DNA of 64,000 nucleotides from Antedon mediterranea (taxonomy: Eukaryota > Echinodermata > Crinoidea > Comatulida > Antedonidae): contig NC_092671.1 in assembly GCF_964355755.1 (NCBI RefSeq), positions 6,335,001-6,399,000 on the forward strand, read 5' to 3'. The notes under the pieces are model-generated. The model had not been told where the DNA came from, did no database searches, and saw only the letters and a list, made by a program, of their open reading frames with translations. This document shows, piece after piece, positions 14,101 to 26,700 of the stretch. A program made the position numbers and the translations under genes. Each line of letters starts with the position of its first letter. The stretch's first letter is position 1.

Positions 14101-17100
14101 TGGTGGAAAATCATTTAGTCATGGTAGACAAACAGAAATATATTGAAAAAAATGTAACCTGCCAGGAAAATAATATTATTGTAAATAAAGATCATGTATT
14201 GAAAATGCCAAACACCTGCATTTTAGATATTGGATTATACTCATCTACGTAGCTTTGTTAGAAAACCCATTACCTGTTATTACATAACGTTATGACATAA
14301 CGTACACGTTTTAATGCATATTAAATTACTGTTATTCATTTTATTTAGTGAAATTGATAAGAACGTGCATTATCATGATTTATTGCAACAGCTTTTGCTT
14401 TTATCAAATTGAATTATTAAAACTAATTTTATTTTAGATGGAAGACGTCTATTCTACGTGGGAAGGATTTCAAGAATGTAAAATTATTGGTTTCTCGTAA
14501 GTTGAACTGAACTGAACTCTTTTCATCCCTATATATTTTCCTTTATTCAACGAATAAAAAAACATTTATTATTTGTTTTTAAAACATCGACAATAACAAT
14601 ACAATTTAGTTGTTTTTCTAGTTGATTGATTCGATCAAATTTTCAAAGCCAAAAAAAAAAATAAAGAAAAAAAACCAAAGAAAAAAAAACAAACATTAAT
14701 AGGCCATTTCAATAAGATAAGGAGAATCGCATTAAATTTTGCTATAGTGTCTTGCGATACACCTACCAGCTATTGCATAACATGAAACAAATAAAAACTT
14801 TCATAACAAAACATTGTCAACAAAAAGAAGAAAACTGATTTAATGTGTTACACATTTTACGTTCGAACATGGAACTCCGTTTGAGTGACTTTTCAACTCT
14901 TGCAAATCTTTACCGTTATTTATGCAATAGTATTTGTTTCATTAATCCCCGGGAAGTTTATTTATTTTCACATTTATTTTGATCCATTCAACAAGTTTGT
15001 TTGTTTTTTTCTATATTTCCATTCACAAAAACATAAACATACATAAATAATCATTACAAAACAAAAGAACAAAAAGTTAATCCTTTTTTTTATTTTTCTA
15101 TGCTGTATTTCTCACATGTTCTTTTTTTTGCATTTATTTTGTTTCATTTAAGTTATTATTTGGACGTACCTTTATCATCAAAGTGTGTTACTGTTGTAAA
15201 AGTGAATTTATCAATAGATTATTAGTATAACAAACATGCTATATTGACGATCGATATCTTATTCCGGAATTGGCAATGTTGGTACAGTAGTAATATCTGT
15301 CCCACTGATTGACATTTTAATGATTCTATTGTTATTCAACAGTCTTAGTTGTCATAGTTTACCTACCGTCATACCTTGATTGATGGTGTAATCGTCTGTA
15401 TATTCAATGTATTCAGTAATTACAATAATCCTATAGATTTAATGAATATATAATTTATACTGGTAAATAACTTACGATGAGAGCTCGTAGTGGAGGGTAC
15501 CATGCACAAAATGAAACAACGTCATAAATTTTGTTCTTAAAATAGGTTAATAATTTGGCCAAATATTGTACATTCTCCCTGCAAATAAACTAAAAGCCTA
15601 TTATTCACAAGTACAGAATAATCAATAGTTTTCTTCCTTTTTTGTATTCACCCTATTGCACCTTCTTTCAAAAAATATTCCTAAAAACATCAATGTCATA
15701 GCACCCTATCCAAATGAGCAATAATAATGTGTCCCTCCATCCGCCTTCTGATGGAGATCAACAATCCTTTTTGTTGACAAAGATTTCCTTCTCTAGTAGA
15801 ACTTATTAAAGGAAATTAACTCGAGCGGCGTATTAACATGCAGCATGAATCCATTAAACCTTAACATAAAAACCGCCCTCTTTAGTTTGTATTGATGAAC
15901 CAGCGATCAAGACCAAATAATGAATTCCTCTGTGAATCAGTTTGTTGTCTGAATTTTGGAGTGCCATTTTGTTTAAAAATGTAATAACAATATGTTTATA
16001 CAAATAAATTCTTTTTATTTTCAAACCAGAAAGGGGAGTGTAATATCTGAAACAGAGCTTGTATTCGAAAACGCACTCAGTGATGAAGAAAAGTCTGCTA
16101 CTGTTGGCGAAATATACACACTGGTGGAAGAAAATGGTGGTATAGGAAACTTCACAGTCTCAAGTATACAGACACTGAGCAGTGAAGGTATAATTTATAA
16201 TCACTCTTCCTTGGTATGATTTGAAAAAAAATGGTGGTTCATGGGGCAGTACACTTGAGGTGATACGAATGAAAAATTATTTGGCCAGTTCACTAAAAGT
16301 ACTAGATATCTATGAAGAACTTGAGTTTTGTACTAACATAGTTTTACAAACTAGGAGTTGCTCTAGTTTTACAAACTAGGAGTTATTATTATTATTATTA
16401 TTTTATTTATATAGCGCTTTTCCAAATTAGTGTAAAATGATCAAAGCGCTTTACATCAGCAGACCCAACAATGAGTTACTTCTTAGGAAATAGATGTGTT
16501 TTGAGGACTTTTTTAAATTTTAAAACCGTGGTTTGTTCCCGAATCACAGACGGGAGTTCGTTCCACATCACCGGTCCAAATTTTGAGAAAGTATTATTTC
16601 CAGAGGTCTGCTTTTCGAGACAGTGATCCAATCTAGTGTGATCTATCTTGGACCTCAGGCCTCTCTTAGCACATCTATACACCCGTAAGAGATTACTCAG
16701 ATAACAGGGCGCATTATTATTTATACAATTGTAGACATGAAGTAACACTTTAAAAGTGATTCTACTTTCAACAGGTAGTCAATGCAATTGCTCCTAGTTT
16801 TACAAACTAGGAGTTGCTCTTATAGTTGTACAAACTATTAGTTGCTCTAGTTTACAAACTAGGAGTTGCTCTAGTTTACAAACTAGGAGTTGCTCTAGTT
16901 TACAAACTAGGAGTTGCTCGAGTTTACAAACTAGGAGTTGCTCGAGTTTTACAAACTAGGAGTTGCTCGAGTTTTAAAAACTAGGAGTTGCTCGAGTTTT
17001 ACAAACTAGGAGTTGCTCGAGTTTTACAAACTAGGAGTTGCTCGAGTTTTACAAACTAGGAGTTGCTCGAGTTTTCCAAACTAGGAGTTGCTCGAGTTTT

Positions 17101-19132
17101 AAAAACTAGGAGTTTAGGAGTTGCTCGAGTTTTGCAAACTAGGAGTTGCTCGAGTTTTACAAACTAGGAGTTGCTCGAGTTTGCAAACTTTTTTTCTGCA
17201 GTTTTTCAACTGACCAACACACTAGATTCGCAAGCAAGTGTAGACTAACTGTATTTTATTTTACATTTATTTATTTTACAGGTACGTATGAAGAGGTAGA
17301 TCACTGTTCACTTCTTCCTTGTCCAGTAAACTTAAATTGCCACGTAGAAGATTCAAAATGTGTCTTATCTTGTCAAGAAAATACAGATTTTTGTCAAAAT
17401 GGAGAATGTGAAGTTGACGAAGATGGCAAAAACTTAACTTGCAAGTACGTTATACGTTCATATAATAAGTACATTGAAACCGTTTATACCCTTCCATTAT
17501 ATTAACTTCTTTTTTATTCGGTTAAAAATTTATATTATTTGTAAATTCAATCTTGCAGGAACACCACAGTCGATGTTGAACCAGTAAAAACAGGATGTAA
17601 GTAAAATATAATTTCTCTAACGATATTTAGTTTATTGTGCCTAAATACTAAGCGAAGATTTTAATTTATAGTCGCTTGTGATAGTAAATTGGATTGTTAG
17701 TTTCTTTTTAAAAACTATTTGAAATGTTCTTTTTATCTTTTCATGTTAAACTTACTGTATAAAATGATAAATGTTACAAAGATGTACTTATCTTTTTAAA
17801 TCGAAATTTCTGTATATCAGAATAAAGTACCAATCTTTTATATTAATTAATAAAATTGTTAACTTTATATGTAGGATGTAAACGTCGGTTTACACAAACG
17901 TTAATATTATATTGAATTAAATGTTACAGCCAATGAGACGGTAATTGCAATGGTGCTAATTGGAGCAAGTTTTTTCCTGATTGTACTTTCGATAATATTA
18001 ATTGTGTTTATTTGTAAATTGTGGAGGAAACGACGTCGACGGTGGCGGTAAGTTGTTACATACTTTGTTTATTTGAATATATTAACATAATTAAAAAACA
18101 AGATGTTGTTTTTAATCTTTCCGGGCGCGCAGCGATATTTCTTTTCGTACATAAATTGGGGACCCCTCATGAAACGTCACAAAATAAACATGAATATTCA
18201 TTAGTCATATCATAAGGTGTGACGAAAGAATTGATGTTACTACAATTCACTAATGCAAACGCTTTCTGTCGAGCCGTCTGTGTAGTCGAATAGATTAAAC
18301 TATGAAATTTACATATCGATGTATCTGGTTCGATTCCCATAACCAACTTATTTTTACTTTATAGTCAGAGAGATTATTTATAGGGTTAGGTTTAGTTATA
18401 TTTAGGAAGTAGTTCGGCTATTTTTCACATAAGTGGTCCCCAACTTATGTATGAAAAGAAAAATCGCTTCCGGTCATCTGTGTTAAATCATTCTCTCAAA
18501 TGTTATGACACTAAATGAAGTAGACCTAACTAGAGAACAAAAGTAAAGAATTACTAAAAATATTTCCTGTGTATTGTTTATATTTTTTTGTTATAACTTA
18601 AACAGTGTGAAATAAGTAATGTATTAAAATATTTCTAATTCTTAGGAGGAGACAGAATCAAGACATTCAGTTGTTCGGTTTTGAGGCCAACAAACACACG
18701 CGTCTGAATGGCGGTATCCCAGTCACTGATGTATCAGCAACACGTGGCCGTTTTTTTGTCAACAGTGAACTAAATGAAGCGCCATTTTTTAGTAGTCATC
18801 CAGCAGAATCAAACTTAATGAGTGGCCGAGGGTCAATAGGCTCCACAAGTCAACATTCGGTGTTTGACCGAGCATTCTCCAGTGCTGCTCACAGTGATAT
18901 AGATGAACCTGACTATGATTATGACGTCATAAATAGGAACAGAAGTGTAAAGTTTTTGGATACTCCTCAAATTCTTGGTGATGAACAATCGGCTGAAGAA
19001 TTCGGAATTGAAAATTTCAGTTTCGGTGTACCGAAGTACGTCGATCGGGAAGACGACGCAGGTAGTTATAGAGTGCGGTGGGATTTCAAGGTCGATGATC
19101 CTGCCGTGCAGGATATGGACATAGCTCTATAA
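11149..19132 (+). CDS. Reeler / mucin-like / SEA / EGF-like transmembrane protein
   Basis: Ten exons join with consistent phases: 11149-11353, 11835-12066, 12285-13153, 13603-13712, 14438-14496, 16030-16187, 17282-17444, 17559-17596, 17930-18047 and 18646-19132. The total is 2439 nt (812 residues). A signal peptide (about 1-22) precedes a Reeler domain (about 32-163), recognisable by CSKMSPNKG, the YSPGQIITVTISG stretch, VMLQAR, YLTCNN, VTHTN and the closing YWVG. Residues about 165-435, nearly all in one large exon, are Thr/Ser-rich with many sequons (mucin-like). A SEA domain (436-545) follows and retains a G-S-V-I cleavage-type motif at 494-497. Next come an 8-cysteine EGF-like segment (545-598), a TM helix (about 616-640), an Arg-rich stop-transfer (KRRRRWR) and a 172-residue acidic tail with YDYDVI. 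It is probably a surface mucin that can be split into two subunits. Reeler is known in extracellular matrix and invertebrate defence proteins; its role here is inference. Confidence 0.86.
13761..13890. mobile_element. TWA-duplicating MITE, copy 2
   Basis: AGCTCTGTTTACACTATCAA at the left and its inverted form at the right, with TAA on both flanks. It is in the intron after the first SEA exon of the Reeler gene. Confidence 0.75.
16338..17192. repeat. 24-25-bp minisatellite, about 18 copies, split by a LINE
   Basis: Unit ctaggagttgctcgagtttt plus acaaa. Two copies lie before the LINE (16338-16383) and the rest after it (16790-17192). Early units read gctctag and later ones gctcgag, so variants are clustered. 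The array ends about 90 bp before the EGF-like exon of the Reeler gene. Confidence 0.92.
16384..16789 (-). mobile_element. LINE 3' fragment inserted in a minisatellite
   Basis: The minus-strand frame at 16748-16476 encodes CINNNAPCYLSNL, GPVMWNELPSVIREQ and LKFKKVLKTHLF, a reverse-transcriptase ORF C-terminus. Its 3' end carries TGTAAAGCGCTTTGATCAT, GCGCTATATAAATA and an (ATA)n tail at 16384-16400. Copies of the surrounding 25-bp minisatellite lie on both sides. Confidence 0.7.
18121..18475. mobile_element. TIR element enclosing a tRNA-like promoter core
   Basis: Ends of about 35 bp are inverted (agcgatatttcttttcgtac at 18131 against its complement at 18433-18467). Between them, 18283-18293 is a perfect RNA polymerase III A-box (TAGTCGAATAG) and 18327-18337 a B-box (GGTTCGATTCC). 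It lies in the intron between the TM and cytoplasmic-tail exons of the Reeler gene. Confidence 0.6.
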
Positions 19133-19150
19133 ATAAAAAGAAACAATAAA
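19132..19150 (+). promoter_or_regulatory. Polyadenylation signals after the Reeler-SEA gene
   Basis: Two AATAAA hexamers, at 19132-19137 and 19145-19150, directly follow the stop codon. They are very close to the stop, so the transcript may instead use a later signal. Confidence 0.35.
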
Positions 19151-19985
19151 ACATAACAAAACCCGCCGAATTAGCACCGTGAAACACCTTGATTATCAAT
19201 GTTTGTATGTCATATATTTTGAACTCGGAATTGTGTGTGTGAAAATATCTTGTGTTTTATATTCAGCAATGAAATCAAAATGACTATTTGAAAAAAGATA
19301 GGTTCGGATGTAGCAGAACATTTCGTGTTTTTGTGACGGATTTATGAAATGTTATAAGATCAAATGTTATTGTTGACGTTGTTACTGATGTCATCTGATT
19401 GAGATAATTTAAAAGTAATTTTTTTTCAGAATATAAATCCGCAAGTAAAAAAAATGTTGCTTACAAAAACGCATAATATAGTTTATAGGCCTAAAAAGAA
19501 TGATTTCATCAGTAGTTGGACTTGCAGCAATATGTATTAAATATTTATTAGAATTTTTTAAAATTAGCCTACTGTTTATGTTTTTTCCGCCTTATAAATA
19601 ATATTCAATGTTTGCCTCATATTTTCATCAATACTTACCTATGAGGAACATCGCTAACGAGAAATGGACAACAGACATACCTACAATTATTACTTTTAAT
19701 GCTCAGTTAAGATCTATCTAGTGACAGCAGCTGAACCAGATGCAAGAATACCGAAAAAGAGATACGTAAGCCCGCATGGAAGCAACTTTAGTATCAACAA
19801 CGCTTTATGGTAATTGTCATTAATCATTTGTTTTAACTCATATGAATATTATTTTACTGTTTGATCGATAAAGAAAGTAGGCCTACTATCACCCATTTGA
19901 TAATGCATTTAGAATTAGTAATGGTCATACACTTACAGGAAACGTCAAGTGAATGATTAAGGAACCACAGCGGAATGTTTTGTGT

Positions 19986-20016
19986 CTTGAAGAAGGGCGT
20001 AACCCCCAAACGTATA
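19986..20016. repeat. Short motif resembling Penelope-like retroelement ends
   Basis: The sequence gaagaagggcgtaaccccca followed by aacgt recalls the GAAGGG...CCCAAACGT motif often seen in Penelope-like and related invertebrate repeats. Nothing else of the element is visible. Confidence 0.25.
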
Positions 20017-20531
20017 GAATAATATATAAAATAGACATGATCTGGTACGTTGCAGAATAATATTATTAGAAAATTAATTTGTTTGCACTATTTATGGGTT
20101 TTAAAAATAACTCTTTTCTGTTACAGTGTGCAGACCCTCTCCGTCAGTTCCATTTTTATTGTATAAGTAATGTTTTATAATGCATGTATACACTTCCTGC
20201 CAAGTATGGGATGCTTGTCAAAGTCGTTTCTGGGAATTACCAGAAGAGAAAGTAAAACAATAATATGAGTTACTACGAGTCCCGAGACTATACAGTTTGT
20301 CCTACTTTTGTAATATCGATTGCAATTTACTTATTTATTTTATATAAATAATAACCATGCAGAAATACTGGAATAATAAGGCTTTCTGTGGGTGGGTCAT
20401 GATTCCTTTCTTATAGTCTATACCGAATAAGTGTTACAAACAAACCGTAAACAATTAAATTCTTGATTAATTTATCAAAACAAAATCAACAAGGTAAGCA
20501 AAAAAAAAAAACCCCCAAACAACACCAGATC

Positions 20532-20831
20532 CTAAAAAAGGCGGAGTTGAAAAAATAAAGAAAGAAAGAACAATTTGAATTTGTCATTGTCATTTAAATA
20601 ATCAAAATAAATAGACCTACCTTCCTCTCTAACATCGATATACAAATCATAACGTAAATCTGAATAATAATGATAATTAAATTCGTCTTCAATTTCGTTC
20701 CTATTGCAAAAGGTACATACCAGAGGGAAAGGTTCGGGTATGGCACCCTTTTTTATTTGAGCGCACCTCGACATTGAATAGTCGACAATGATTTCAGTGA
20801 CAAACGCGAAATTGTTCATAAAACTGGTCAT
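20532..20831 (-). mobile_element. Retroelement ORF C-terminal remnant
   Basis: An open frame of 99 codons includes CTFCNRNEIEDEFNYHYYSD then LRYDLYI. This matches the usual C-terminal zinc-knuckle-like end of LINE ORFs (C-x2-C-x-n-E-x-E-x-H). The second Cys/His pair is degraded and no other parts are present, so it is a decayed fragment. Confidence 0.45.
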
Positions 20832-23256
20832 TGAGCGTTCCTTTTTAACTGAGAGGCACTACGCGTATTTGGTTTTGTCCAGACGTAACCTTGATAACAA
20901 AAATTAAGTAGAGAATTTAAATAATAAAATTAAGTAAGCAAAACGCTCTCAAACGGACATTTATAAAATACAAAAAGTGTAAGCAATGCACCTAAGCGGA
21001 AAATATTCAATTTCTTTATATTATCCCTTGGGCTTAAGTTTGAAACTTACCGCTTTCTATAAGAATGACATTGCATCACCAGACTTTCCCAGAGTTAACA
21101 AATTGCAACTGTGTGATTCTATCACAAAAGTGATATGAAATCGATAGCAGACTGAAGCCAACCACGCGGATACTGTTCATCCCGGATCATATCCGTGATA
21201 GGGTTTTCCTTTTTAGATTATTAGGAACAAAGGAGAATACGAGAGTTTTCTATTTTATATTAGCAGAATAATGACTGCGATCGTCGGCGCTTTCTTAAAA
21301 CCCAAGAGTAATCGCCGACTGGAAATTAGTTAGTACTAACGATTTTCAAGATACACGTCATGTCTGATGATTTTCGGCTGTGGCTTTAATTTTTTTGGAT
21401 GTCGATTGTAAGCAATAATTGCTTTATTTAAATTAGGTGAAGAGTAGGGCTGGGTTATGTGAGTTGATATAATGACAGGTCTATTATTTTACAGGAATTA
21501 TACATGATGTAGGCCTATACGTACTAAAAAAGTATTAAACTCCTAATGATTGTTGTACAAGAATTGTGTAAGCCTATACATTTTATTTTTGTGCATTCTA
21601 AAAAGAAGTTAGTGGTCCATCTGATTTAACAAAAAAGAAAAATTCAGATCAAAGCTTGGAATAACAAAACATATTAGGCATCAGAAAGTCGGAAAACAAA
21701 TTTGCATAAAAGAACACAGCTCTCCTACGTTCCCAATTATAGTAACAATCCCGATTGCTTATAAAGAAATACCTTGGATTTCAACTGATTGAAATAGAAC
21801 AACCCCTTTGACACATCCATTTTCAGGGGACACTCCTTTCATATAAAACGAACTAGAGATTAACAATACGGTCACCCCCTCAAAGGTCAATCATGGGTCA
21901 ATCCATAAGAGGACAATTTGTGGATACTCCCATGTATTACCCTAATAACAAATGGATTCTACTTTATTTATCACAACAAGTCATATATAGGACTTTAGAA
22001 GATAAACGGTACCAAATTAAACTTAATTTAAGTATGATTCATATTACCACAAGGCGTCCTGTATTCACTCGGTTACATATGACGCACACTAGTTGGTAGG
22101 CCTACTCCAATATGTATGTCACCCGTGGCACACATCTCAGATAATATTGAGAAATGATTGAAATCAAGAATACAGAAATAAGTAACAACAGGAAAAAGTG
22201 TATCTTTATGATTCATGGGAAAAGTTAAAATTGAGCAAACGAATAAAGCGAGAAAAATTACAATTTACGTAATTATTTATTTATCATTAGTCCTTTTTGC
22301 CATTGAAACTTTTTGCTTTAAATTTAGAATTCTTATAGGAATAATAAAAATCTTGTTTGGACGATTGCTGTTGAATTTCTAATGAATTTTCATTAAAGCC
22401 AAAGGGACATCAACATCTAACATACGCCCATCATTGAAGATACAATGACCTAGATCAAGCATCTTAAAGGTTTCCAGAAACACTTTTCAGTATATTTGTC
22501 AATCGTCATCTTGGTTGAAGCAGATATCAAACGTAGATTACGTATTGGGAATTGTCCGGAAAGCTATGATATGAAAAGGGTTTAAGCCAGGCTATTAAGT
22601 TCAACGAAATATGGGTTAGCATATGTGCTATTAATTTTTTCTATCTATTACCTGAATTGCCTTGTTAAAAACTCGGGAGACTTAGGGTGGGACCATCGTG
22701 GGAAACAGACCGCAATGTGAATGATGGATGACTAAGAGGAAATAGATTATTTGTATTTTATAAGACAATAACTGCTGACATCTTGTATTGTTTGGTTCTA
22801 ATAAACAATAACGTTTTGACAAATGAAATTATCTTCCTTCCAATGCAACGTAATTGTAAACAAATTCTGGTAATAAAACACATTTAGCAGTTATAAATCT
22901 TTTTTGTAATCATCTAGTTGCACTCATTATCCGGATAATCATATCGAAGACGAATAGGCCTAAACGATTTGTCCACTCTTGTGGATTTACTAACATTCAG
23001 GCCTTTTTGTTAATTATAATTTTAATAAATAATAATAAATAAGTAATAAATAATAATAATTCTAATATAGGCCTAATCATACATCGTCGATTTCGTCATT
23101 ATCATCATCAGCCTGACCACCAGTAATCATGTTTGTATACAACGTATCATTTTAACTAATTATAAATATATGGACATTCTGAATTAATGCCTATTTTGAT
23201 AAAGTACAAAGAATGTGACGATGATATTGTTAAACCCTGGTAATTGTTACTGTATA

Positions 23257-23322
23257 AAGCTCTGTCTAAGAAGTGTGACGTACCCAAATATGGTAGTGAT
23301 ATGACATCATCATGTCCATTAT
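23257..23322. mobile_element. TWA-duplicating MITE, truncated copy 3
   Basis: It has the left terminus AGCTCTGTCT and the internal motif cccaaatatggtagtgatat, but the right end is missing. Confidence 0.55.
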
Positions 23323-23770
23323 AGAATAAATTTGTTGTGTAGAAATCGTTTTTAAGACTGATTGTGACTAATAGAGCATTAGTAAAATGTACTACTAGGC
23401 CTACTGTAGTTTCATTCAGGCCTAAACTAAATCAATAACCTCAAGCTTGCTTGGATCGATCTGTAAGTAAAAATGTTAGTGACATAACTACTGCATGATT
23501 TACGAGCAACAGATCTGTCAGATGTATTTCCCTGTGGTCTGATTGAATTCTCGTTAAAAGCAACGCTGCGCATGAGCAGAACAGGGTGCGCAATCACTAG
23601 AGTGTTTTAGCAGACTACAAATATATCAGATTTGATCATTATTACTGTCAGTATGAATGTTTTCGGTATTGAAGTATTTCGTGTAAATTACAAATTGTTA
23701 TCGTGCGGTTGTTGTCAGCTTGTGAGAAATAGACACTTGATTTAAGTGAAAGTGGATTTAACTGTGAAAA

Positions 23771-26700
23771 ATGGTTAATGAACGCAGGGTTGTTCTACCC
23801 GTCAGACGATGCAAATTTGGAAGTAGGCAGAACATTGTCAAACCCTACTATATTGCCGTTGTTTTATTCTTAGATATTATCCTGCGGAGCATGGCAGCTG
23901 GAGGTAAGTTCATGGATTTACTAGTAACAAATCCCAAGTAAGCCTAATACTTTTTCCCAACACTTAAGTTGGTTCTAATCACATAGAGATTATCATATTT
24001 TTTTAGAACCTATTTTCCGTTATAATTTTTTTTATATGGAACTACATCTATATGTCATTTTTTTTGTGGAATATAGTTAGAACATAGATGGTTTTATATT
24101 CAGAAATTATTTTTTAGTTTAAATGACTAACACTGCGTACTATTTTCTATAGGCCTATCTCTTTCAGTAATTATTAGTAAATACGTTACTGTATTATTTT
24201 ATTGAAGTTACTTTGGTATTAGACCAATCATAAGAGTTGCAAAGCCCCTGGTATTGAATTAGACTTGCCCCAAGTACGCATTCATTGTTTTTTTTTATTT
24301 ATTTGTTTTTATTTCGATTTTTGTCTGAAACGCCATATGTGCCAAAATATTTATCTTTTTACTAATATTAAGACAAAAATGCGTCTGAAACCCAGACTAG
24401 TATTGAATAGGCTTATAGGGTCAAATGTAAAGTAAAACGATAGGTAGGTCAAAGGTCGATGTATTGAGATTTTTTTTAGAAAGATTTTATAAAAATTGTT
24501 TTATTTATTCTCTTTATTTGTCGGCCTATTTTTATTTATACAGTAACTTAATATTAAAAATATTCAGTAATAAAAAAATATATGATGTATGTAACTGTTT
24601 CTATAAATTGATTGGATCGGAACGTCAATTAACGATGTGCGCTCGTGGTAAAACCAGCTAAGTACTGGCGTCATGGAGGTCGTTTTCAAGAAAAGGAAAA
24701 AAAACTGTTAATTTTGTTTTGGTAACATACGCTAAATGTTTACGGCGGCTAATTGACTGAAATGGATGTAATGACATGCAGTGATGAGAGTTATGAATAT
24801 AATATGTCTCTACTACAAGATTACCATCTGCCCAACAAAACAAAACGCGCGAGAACAATGATGTACTCATACGTGACCAATCCCGTGGTTGCGTATATCG
24901 CTTGCGGAAAGTAGAATGACTGTGAGGCAAGTTGTGATATTGTTTTGACAGAATAATATGTAATAATGCTACCTTTTTGCAAATCTTGGCGAAAAATCAC
25001 CATCAACCGACCCCCGACTGCGCAGACCTACGCCAACGATAAGGCAATATCATTGACTTGATTGGCCAATATTTTGGCAGTTATGTATTAGTGAGATGAA
25101 GCCAGTGGCGATAAAGCTATTATTTCTGCCAACTCCAACGGCTATTTTCATAAATAACAGGTACGCGCTGTGATGAACTTTCTTGTAATAGTGTCAAGTT
25201 TTGTTTCCTCATAGTGCTGTACAAATGCGCATCTGAGCAGTCATGTGACAAAAAAAAATTATCTGTGGGTGAACGACCCTCAGTTAAAAAAAAAGACGTT
25301 ATTACACAGTAGGAGTTACGGACAATTAGAGTATGATGAGTGTAACCCTCATTTGACACGTGCTTGGGGCGCTGAAACTTTTCAAACTGAAAATACCCGT
25401 ATTGTTAATATCCATATTAAGCTTTGTCTACACTATCAAAGTTTGTGTTACAAACAAATGTGATGTGCCTATATATGGACATGATGTCACATCACTACCA
25501 TATTTGGGGCATATCACTACCATATTTGGGCACATCACACTTTTTTGTCACATAAAGTTTAAAAGTGTAGACAGAGCTCAAGTTAAAGTAAAAAAAAAAA
25601 AAACTAAAAATAAATAAACGAAGTTTAAATTATTTTGTCATGTTTGTTTAATCAGTGATTATGATGCTGATATAATATGCTATTGCAATTGCTACTTCAT
25701 TGATTTACTATTAATTTTCATTTTTATTATCGATGCGATATGCTTTAAACATGTAATGATTTAAGTACTTATTTCATATTTACAGAAACATCAGCCCACG
25801 AAGATAGTCAAAGTAATTTGGAACTTTTTTCAATAGAAAATGTTCCTCTGTCTTTAATTGAAGAAATAGGTAGCATGTCCTGGTCGTCTGTGCTCAGTGA
25901 TTATGCAGCAGAAAACGGTTCACTATACGAAGGTTAGTACGGCAGTATATACTGATAACTCTTAACCAATAGGCCTAGGCCTATACAATCCCGACACACT
26001 TTAAACCATGAGAAACAGTAAATAGTGGAAACTATTCAGCAACAAGCAAAGAGTTTTCCACAAAATGTAATCATGTCTGTGCCAAATGTTTAGGAATTTG
26101 GATTTAAATCACATACCTCAAACTGCTGTTTACAAAATGATAACTAGGGTGTTTGACTAAACTCTAAAACTAAATTAAGTTCCTTTTTAATTATTAGGGG
26201 CCTATAACGTAAATTCGATATTCTATTCTAAAGCTCTGTCTACACTGTCAAACTTTATGTGAAACTTGTGATGTGCCCACATATGGACATTAAAAAATTA
26301 AAAAAAAACATGATTCATATCACTACACTACCGTATTTGGGCATATCAGTACCATATTTGGGCACATCACATTTTTTTGTCAAACTAGTTTAATAGTGTA
26401 GACAGAGCTTTAGAATAAAATATCGAATTTACGTTATAATTATAAAGGATCTCAATTTACTGTTAGGCCTCGTACTTTTACTGCTGTTTCCAATGTGAAC
26501 TAGGTTATTTTTCATTCAAAATATAACATATTATAGGCCTTTAAGTAAATTTGCAAATATTGTTTTTGTGTTGGTAGAGGTCGATCAGGATTATATGAAT
26601 CTTCACTTCTCAGTTGGACCCGACTCAGGCCTTGATCTTCAACATATTCAGGATGAAGTTCTTAAGCAGGTAATGTATATATGAGCTTCGTTGTACTTAA

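Larger units (their letters stand above)
19151..23770. other. Intergenic region before the SEA/EGF gene
   Basis: Apart from the retroelement remnant, the Penelope-like motif and the truncated MITE copy, I see no coding exon. Several TAGGCCTA-type words occur. Confidence 0.5.

Noticed and set aside
24658-25617. Cluster of short ORFs on both strands
   Set aside because: Part of it is the MITE at 25420-25578; the others have no recognisable features and lie in a SEA/EGF gene intron.
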